A DNA stretch of 10,029 nucleotides from Deltaproteobacteria bacterium (lineage in GTDB: Bacteria > Desulfobacterota > DSM-4660 > Desulfatiglandales > B25-G16): contig JAFDHR010000100.1 in NCBI GenBank assembly GCA_019308645.1, positions 1 through 10,029 of the forward strand, read 5' to 3'. The notes under the pieces were generated by a model. That model searched no databases. It was not told the DNA's origin and saw only the letters and a program-made list of their open reading frames with translations. Position numbers and translations under genes: made by a program. Below are positions 5,354 through 10,029 of the stretch, piece after piece (position 1 is the first letter of the stretch; each line of letters starts with the position of its first letter).

Positions 5354-7300
5354 TTATCTTTCTGCGGTCAAAGGGAAATGGCAGGCTATTTGGCCATGCG
5401 ATCCATCTTTGAGAAGAGGAGCTTCTTTCAAGCAAATGTCCTGCGCTCGATTACACCGCCTGTAAAATGTGCATCCCCCAGGGCTTGTTTCAGCCGAACC
5501 AGACTGGACAAGCTTGCGGGAAAGGCCGCTCACGCTGTCGATCAAAAGACGGGTGTAAGGATGAAGGGGTGCTGACAGTATTAAATGGGCCGGGCCCACT
5601 TCCACTAAGCGGCCTGCAAGCATCACACCGATCCGGTCGCTGATCTTGCGAGCAAGGCCGATATCGTGGGTGACAAAAAACATGGACAATCCGCGTTCGA
5701 TCTGAAGATCAAGCAGGAGCTTTAACACCTTGGCCTGAACGCTCGGGTCGAGGGAGCTGGTGGGTTCATCGGCAATCAGAAGAGAGGGGGCTAAGACAAT
5801 TGCCCGGGCCATGCAAACCCTCTGTATAGCTCCCATATTTAGTTCATGGGGATACCGGCCCAGAAAAGTGGAATCCGTGGAAAGATGGACGTCATCTAAA
5901 ACCCTGGTTACCCGCTCATTCATTTCGGACTTGCTGACAGCCAAACCGTGTATTTTAAGCGGCTCGGCTACAGTTTCAAAAACGGAAAACCGATGGCTGA
6001 CTGACTCGGCAGGATTCTGATAGACCACGCCGATTCGGCGGGACAGAGATTTATAATCCCGGGCCATCCACTCATCCATGTCACTACCGCCAAATACCCT
6101 TTTGCCGCTATCCGGCTTGAGCATGCCGGCAGATATCATGGCCAAAGTCGTCTTGCCCGAGCCGGTTTCGCCCACAAGGGAGAAAACCTCTCCGCACTTG
6201 ATGGTTAGATCTACCGAATGAAGTGCAGTGGTCTTCCCGTATTTTTTGCCTATCTCCTCGAGTTCCAAAAGACTGACAATCCCGTGGCGAAGACATCGGA
6301 CCGTATGATCGCCGACCGTTTCCAGATCAACTTGTTCTGTTCGACACATATCAACGGCCTGGGTGCACCGGTTCTGAAACAGGCATCCGGTAGGTGGGGC
6401 GTGGCCGTCCTCGTGGCTTGATTGGGGAATCTGGATATGGGTATGGTGGTAGCCAAGCTCATCATGATGTCCATGTTGATGCACAAGACGGTAGAATGCA
6501 TCCCCTCTGATACCGCCCAGGTCCCGGGTCGTACTCATGGCAGGATAGGAACGGCCCAGGGCCAGCGTATAAGGATGGAGTGGCTGAGTGAGCAGATCGG
6601 TTGCCGGCAGCGTCTCCATAATTTGACCTAAGTAGAGCATTACGATGGTGTCGGAATTGTGCACAGCGAATTCCAGATCATGGGTGATCAGGAGAACACA
6701 CTTATTTTCTGACTTGGCTGTTTTAATGACTTCGGATACGATGGTCTTGGACAGTGCATCTAACGCTGAGGTGGGCTCATCAAGTATAAGGGTCTCTGGA
6801 TCCAGGATGAGAGCCATGGCAATCAAGGCACGCTGGATTTGTCCTCCGCTTAACTGGTGGGGGTAGCGGTAGTGATATTCCTCTTTAACTTCTATTTGCT
6901 CAAGGGCTTTACTTGCTTTTGCGATTGCCCCGGCCCGGCTCAAAGACCGGTGCTGAATCAATGGCTCTGCAACTTGGTCCACGATCCTGTGTAACGGGTT
7001 CATATTAACCGCCCCATTTTGAAAGACCATGGAGATTTGTTCCCAGCGAAGCTCATTCAGAGCGGATTCATTAAGTTGATCGATTCGTTTGCCGTTAAGT
7101 ATTATTTCTCCTTCCCTTACTGCATTTGAAGGCAGCAGTCCCATGCAGGCATTTCCGAATGTTGTTTTACCTGAACCGGACTCTCCAACCAGGGCCACAC
7201 ATTTCCCGGGAAAGAGTGAAACACTAACTTCTTCCAGGGCCTGAATGCTGTGGGAACCGTCCCGGTAGACAACACTTAGGTTTTTTGTTTCTAAGCTCAT
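5354..7300 (-). CDS. Opp/Dpp/Nik-type ABC transporter ATPase with two fused NBDs and a His-rich linker
   Basis: Cytoplasmic motor of the importer encoded upstream; 648 residues, where most relatives use two separate proteins (DppD/DppF, NikD/NikE). NBD1 has Walker A GESGSGKTT (39-47), Q94, signature LSGGQIQR (150-157), Walker B LILDEP (171-176) and H207. A His-rich segment (274-300, nine His) leads to a cysteine cluster C306, C312, C319, C336. NBD2 has Walker A GETGSGKTT (377-385), Q428, a degenerate signature LNMGAIQR (487-494), Walker B LLIADEP (507-513) and H545. It ends with a second cluster C610, C616, C623, C640 of identical spacing (x5, x6, x16). Such C-terminal cysteines mark the oligopeptide/nickel ATPase subfamily and can hold an iron-sulfur cluster in at least one peptide importer. 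The start is placed at ATG 7300, because the 28 extra codons back to 7384 read through the GTTCA repeats. No strong ribosome site precedes it. Nickel, another metal chelate or peptides are all possible cargo. Confidence 0.93.
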   Translation of the reverse strand: MSLETKNLSVVYRDGSHSIQALEEVSVSLFPGKCVALVGESGSGKTTFGNACMGLLPSNAVREGEIILNGKRIDQLNESALNELRWEQISMVFQNGAVNMNPLHRIVDQVAEPLIQHRSLSRAGAIAKASKALEQIEVKEEYHYRYPHQLSGGQIQRALIAMALILDPETLILDEPTSALDALSKTIVSEVIKTAKSENKCVLLITHDLEFAVHNSDTIVMLYLGQIMETLPATDLLTQPLHPYTLALGRSYPAMSTTRDLGGIRGDAFYRLVHQHGHHDELGYHHTHIQIPQSSHEDGHAPPTGCLFQNRCTQAVDMCRTEQVDLETVGDHTVRCLRHGIVSLLELEEIGKKYGKTTALHSVDLTIKCGEVFSLVGETGSGKTTLAMISAGMLKPDSGKRVFGGSDMDEWMARDYKSLSRRIGVVYQNPAESVSHRFSVFETVAEPLKIHGLAVSKSEMNERVTRVLDDVHLSTDSTFLGRYPHELNMGAIQRVCMARAIVLAPSLLIADEPTSSLDPSVQAKVLKLLLDLQIERGLSMFFVTHDIGLARKISDRIGVMLAGRLVEVGPAHLILSAPLHPYTRLLIDSVSGLSRKLVQSGSAETSPGGCTFYRRCNRAQDICLKEAPLLKDGSHGQIACHFPLTAER

Positions 7301-7608
7301 AATTATTAACCGTTCAATGGGTTCAAGGTTCAGAGGTTCATGGTTACTTTTTTTAATTGATCTTGATTGTAGGGCGGCAAGCACCTTGTGAAATCACGAA
7401 TGTTAGCTCTGATGCGTCAGTCATGATCAGCTCCCTCTTGAGACTAAGCTTGATTCAACACAACGTAAAGCTTACTTGAAAATTTAGTGCAATACCATTC
7501 AGAGATCACAAATCAGCGGTTCCGATTTTCGGTGTACTTTAGAGCCCTTGAACCTTGAACCTCACAACTTGCGGTAGTTATCTTCAATCATCAATCGAAA
7601 ATTTTCAA
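7301..7608. other. Permease-ATPase spacer with GTTCA inverted repeats
   Basis: This 308-bp gap lies inside the transporter cluster. GGTTCAAGGTTCA (7320-7332) is the exact inverse of TGAACCTTGAACC (7549-7561). The left arm continues as a run of direct GGTTCA words (about 7312-7345). No G+C-rich hairpin lies between them and no gene was recognised. The interior (7385-7540) is featureless to my reading. The arms end 19 bp from the ATPase start and 47 bp from the permease stop. Confidence 0.55.
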
Positions 7609-8454
7609 TTAAGAACCTACCGCCTCTTTAAGGCGCGGATCCAATACTTTCTCCAGGCTTATAGCCAGGAATGTAACGGTCATGATCAATAAAGACAAAC
7701 AGACAATCGGCGGAAGGAGCCAGTTCCACCAGATGTCCATGTAATAATACTTTACAGCGTAAGCAATCATCATACCTAAAGACTTCCTGCTGGGATCAAA
7801 AAGCCCTAAAAACGCTAGGGATGCTTCCATAAACATGGCCATCCTGGCCTTTGCAGCAAGACCGATAAGGTAGAGAGGAAACATCTCGGGCATAAGGTGG
7901 CGGCGGATGATGTAGTAGTTAGAGGCCCCGATTTGTTTGGCGGCCTTCACGTGCAGACTCTCCTTCACAGTAAGTGTCTGTGCGCGTATGGCCTTGCTGA
8001 TGGTCGGCCACATCATGCCGGACAAAATCAGGGCTAAGATCCACGGTGATGGCCGGAAAAGGGCGGCTGTGAGAATAAGGATCATGATGGCCGGAATGGC
8101 CAACAATACGTCGGCCAGGCGCATTAGAATCACGCTGACAAGGCCGCCCACCGACCCTGCGATAACGCCGACGATTACCCCCGCCGCCAGGGCGACCAGA
8201 CCGCTCCCTAATCCAAAAGCAACCGTATTGCGGATTGCGTAGAGGAGTTCTGAGAAGATATCCTGTCCGCCATCGTTAATGCCCAAAATATGGTTGCCCG
8301 AAGGCGATGAGATCGGCACAAACGACATATCCCAGGGATCAAACGGGGCAAGAGGCGGACCTAAAATGATCGTGATAGCAAATAATATGGCAAGGGCAAA
8401 GCCCGTAATAAACCATAGGTCCCGAAATACTCTCTTATGGAAATCAATGTGCAT
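7609..8454 (-). CDS. ABC transporter permease, DppC/OppC/NikC type
   Basis: Second membrane subunit of the importer; 281 residues, normal for the family. A first membrane segment (about 13-32) is followed by LGPPLAPFDP and the conserved periplasmic-side motif HILGINDGGQDIFSELLY (55-72). Several hydrophobic segments follow (about 78-100, 107-132, 137-150, 190-205, 246-268). The cytoplasmic EAA loop that docks on the ATPase is AAKQIGASNYYIIRRHLMPE (171-190), and the C-terminus LDPRLKE is typical. The family's usual FLGLG motif is FLGLFDPSRKSLG here. I place the start at ATG 8454, with AGGA six bases upstream; a TTG at 8472 would add six residues. The gene overlaps the stop of the upstream permease by 11 bp, indicating translational coupling and one operon. 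Substrate is undetermined. Confidence 0.92.
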   Translation of the reverse strand: MHIDFHKRVFRDLWFITGFALAILFAITIILGPPLAPFDPWDMSFVPISSPSGNHILGINDGGQDIFSELLYAIRNTVAFGLGSGLVALAAGVIVGVIAGSVGGLVSVILMRLADVLLAIPAIMILILTAALFRPSPWILALILSGMMWPTISKAIRAQTLTVKESLHVKAAKQIGASNYYIIRRHLMPEMFPLYLIGLAAKARMAMFMEASLAFLGLFDPSRKSLGMMIAYAVKYYYMDIWWNWLLPPIVCLSLLIMTVTFLAISLEKVLDPRLKEAVGS

Positions 8455-9427
8455 GTTCAATCCTGGGATCAATGATTCGATAAACGAACTCCAGGCCTAG
8501 AATAATAGTCAAGACTATCAGGGAGGAGATCAGGACCACTGCCTGGATAACAGGCAGGTCCCGGGCCTGGATGGCGTTAAACAGAAGCGTGCCCAACCCG
8601 GGGTAAGAGTAAATCCTCTCTACCACCAAAGCCCCGGTGATCATAAAGGCTAAACGCAGCCCGAAGCGCGTTACCAGCGGCAACAGGGCGTTTCTTGCTG
8701 CATGGGCATATCTGATCCGGCGGGGTGGCAGACCCTTGGCCCTCGCTGTGGTTACAAAGGGTGCCTGTATGACCATTATCATGCTGTTGCGGGTCAGCAA
8801 GAAATTGCCCGGGAAATAGGCCAAAATCAGGGTGGCCAGTGGCAAGACTAAGTGGTGGCCTATGGTGGCCAGCCGTGCCAGGACAGATACCTCGGCATAG
8901 GCCGTCTCTGCACCGACCGCCGGAAACCATTGCAAATTGAGTGCGAACACTACCAGCAGTATGATACCCGTACTGATTTCGGGGATACCCTCCAGGACGG
9001 TCATGCCTCCCACCATACCTTTCTCTATTGGGCTTTCTTTGCGCCATGCCGCCTCCACTCCGGTCACAAACCCGATGAGCATAGAAAGAATATTTGCCGT
9101 GCCTAACAAAAGCAGGGTCCAGGGCAACGCGCCGAAAAAAAGCTCGGACACGGGGGTCAAAAAGGCATAGGAATACCCCCAGTCCAGCCTCACAAGCTTG
9201 AGCAGATAACGGCCAAACCCAGGCTCTTCAGTATAATAGGCCCTTAGCTCCGCTTCCTGTTCTGCAGTAAGCGTCACGTGGGAACTGGAGTACATGGCCG
9301 TCACAAAATCGCCCGGAAGAAGACGGGGAACCGAGTAGCTCAAATAGATCATGGCCAAGGCGGCTAAGCCAAAAGTAATGACCAGACCGAGCTGCCTTGG
9401 GGTTAAGAGCTTTAAACAAGAAACCAT
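8444..9427 (-). CDS. ABC transporter permease, DppB/OppB/NikB type
   Basis: First membrane subunit of the importer; 327 residues. An N-terminal membrane segment (about 13-31) precedes SVPRLLPGDFV (32-42), the usual (R)LxPGDP-like motif. A periplasmic region of about 60 residues follows (43-100, with DWGYSYAFLTPV in place of the common DLGxSxxxxxPV). Further membrane segments lie at about 101-123, 150-168, 190-209, 260-270 and 296-316. The EAA loop is TTARAKGLPPRRIRYAHAARNALLP (from 226), and VERIYSYPGLG (269-279) and the end IDPRIE are typical. The start is ATG 9427; the frame is open to 9559, but those extra 44 codons read through the palindromic repeat. Only a weak AAGAAAG lies upstream. 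Its stop overlaps the next permease. Position right after the binding-protein gene is standard for this transporter class. Confidence 0.92.
   Translation of the reverse strand: MVSCLKLLTPRQLGLVITFGLAALAMIYLSYSVPRLLPGDFVTAMYSSSHVTLTAEQEAELRAYYTEEPGFGRYLLKLVRLDWGYSYAFLTPVSELFFGALPWTLLLLGTANILSMLIGFVTGVEAAWRKESPIEKGMVGGMTVLEGIPEISTGIILLVVFALNLQWFPAVGAETAYAEVSVLARLATIGHHLVLPLATLILAYFPGNFLLTRNSMIMVIQAPFVTTARAKGLPPRRIRYAHAARNALLPLVTRFGLRLAFMITGALVVERIYSYPGLGTLLFNAIQARDLPVIQAVVLISSLIVLTIILGLEFVYRIIDPRIEHAH
8461..8464 (-). promoter_or_regulatory. Ribosome binding site of the DppC-like permease
   Basis: AGGA on the - strand, six bases before ATG 8454 and inside the end of the upstream permease gene. 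It supports ATG 8454 over the TTG at 8472, which has nothing comparable upstream. Confidence 0.5.
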
Positions 9428-9464
9428 ATTGATTCTTTCTTTGTAACTACATAGATTCAGAGTT

Positions 9465-9556
9465 TCAGGTTCACGCCTGCCCGCCCCGATTATATCGGGG
9501 CAGGCAGGGTTCAACGGTTCAATGGCTGATCTCTTAACCCTGAACCGTGAACCTGA
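9465..9556. repeat. 92-bp palindromic element inside the transporter operon
   Basis: TCAGGTTCACG (9465-9475) and CGTGAACCTGA (9546-9556) are perfect 11-bp inverted repeats. Between them lies a strong hairpin (9476-9508): CCTGCC and GCCCCGAT pair with ATCGGGGC and GGCAGG around a TAT loop, broken only by one C·A mismatch, followed by GGGTTCAACGGTTCAATGG. It occupies most of the 147-bp gap between the binding-protein stop and the first permease start. A stem this stable in the transcript could cut read-through or protect the upstream message, giving more binding protein than permease, as palindromes do in other ABC operons. That role is inference. Confidence 0.7.
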
Positions 9557-9574
9557 CAACCCGGGTAATTATCT

Positions 9575-10029
9575 TTATTTCACTAACGACATCTTGTTCT
9601 GTGCAATAGGGATGCCCAGAGAGATTCCGCCCTCTGTATAGTACCACCTGATACCCTTCTTGGGATCATAGGCAGCCATGGACGCAGGGTAGTATAGCGA
9701 AATGGCCGGGAGTTCAAGGGCATAGATCTTCTGGATTTTACAGACAATGGCCTTTCGCTTTGAAATATCCATCTCAGCGATTTGGGCCTTGAGCAGCTTG
9801 AGAAGCTCCTTATTGCCCCCGAACCTGGCTGAATTAACCGAGCCGGTAACCTTGGGCAAAATCATCCGGTTGAGTATCCTGGCGTCGCCTAACAGACCAC
9901 CATGACCGGATATGGCCAGATCAAAATCCCACTTCTTGACACGACCGTCCGCGGTGGCCTGCTCCATGTTTACCAGGTCAACATGGATTCCCACTGCCTC
10001 TAATTGTCGCTTGATCACCTCACCGTCCC
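9575..10029 (-). CDS. Family-5 ABC solute-binding protein, C-terminal part
   Basis: This is the last 150 codons of the substrate-binding protein of the importer; the gene continues past the right edge, so the signal peptide and most of the ligand pocket are out of view. The fragment has the typical SBP_bac_5 (DppA/OppA/NikA) ending. It shows IKRQLEAVGIHVDLVNME (an alpha/beta step of the lobe), WDFDLAISGHGG with a GHGG turn, a helix with K-rich repeats (ELLKLLKAQIAEMD), RKAIVCKIQKIYALELPAISLYYP and a C-terminal strand ending at the TAA. In this family the protein lies in the periplasm, or is anchored as a lipoprotein, and delivers peptide, nickel-chelate or similar ligands to the two permeases encoded next. 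The first in-frame start-like codon (GTG at 10018) is internal. Ligand class cannot be told from this part. Confidence 0.88.
   Translation of the reverse strand, partial: DGEVIKRQLEAVGIHVDLVNMEQATADGRVKKWDFDLAISGHGGLLGDARILNRMILPKVTGSVNSARFGGNKELLKLLKAQIAEMDISKRKAIVCKIQKIYALELPAISLYYPASMAAYDPKKGIRWYYTEGGISLGIPIAQNKMSLVK

Noticed and set aside
7301..7384. 28-residue N-terminal extension of the fused ATPase
   Set aside because: It translates the GGTTCA repeats and has no conserved sequence; the domain begins normally at ATG 7300.
8577..9047. 156-codon - strand frame overlapping the DppB-like permease
   Set aside because: Shadow frame of a clear permease gene; Gly/Arg/His-rich composition typical of the wrong frame.

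Overview
The window looks like chromosomal DNA of an anaerobic bacterium, most probably a Desulfobacterota-type ('deltaproteobacterial') organism. That placement is an inference from three things: an FmdE-family protein beside an Opp/Dpp/Nik-type ABC transporter, an ileS-lspA pair, and intergenic spaces full of short GTTCA-type repeats and G+C-rich palindromes. No rRNA, tRNA, phage or transposase gene is visible that could settle it.

Layout. The left edge (2-265, +) holds the last 87 codons of an M20-family amidohydrolase. A spacer of about 700 bp follows, containing a 356-bp segment bounded by 21-bp inverted repeats. Next come two housekeeping genes on the + strand. The first is isoleucyl-tRNA synthetase (ileS), interrupted near 2317 by a net loss of about 34 bp that splits it into two reading frames. 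The second is lipoprotein signal peptidase (lspA), which seems to start at a TTG codon. ileS and lspA are often adjacent or overlapping in other bacteria; here about 330 bp of repeat-bearing DNA separates them.

From 4610 to the right edge everything reads on the - strand. In transcription order it is the C-terminal part of a family-5 solute-binding protein (cut by the window edge), two membrane permeases (DppB-like, then DppC-like, overlapping by 11 bp), one long ATPase with two fused nucleotide-binding domains, and an FmdE-family protein with a C-terminal zinc-finger motif. Together these form a complete ABC importer plus a cytoplasmic accessory protein.

The cargo cannot be read from sequence. 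However, the ATPase carries a 27-residue stretch with nine histidines between its first nucleotide-binding domain and its first cysteine cluster, and the FmdE protein has an HGHSCPG motif and four zinc-finger cysteines. A metal or metal-chelate substrate is therefore a reasonable hypothesis, with peptide uptake as the main alternative.

The other theme is the intergenic repeats. Three G+C-rich hairpins built on one core (CCTGCCCGCC or its complement) lie at 609-632, 3875-3900 and 9476-9508, in both orientations, each inside or beside GTTCA-type inverted repeats. They sit between genes that would normally be tightly packed, so they seem to have spread into operon spacers without breaking coding regions.
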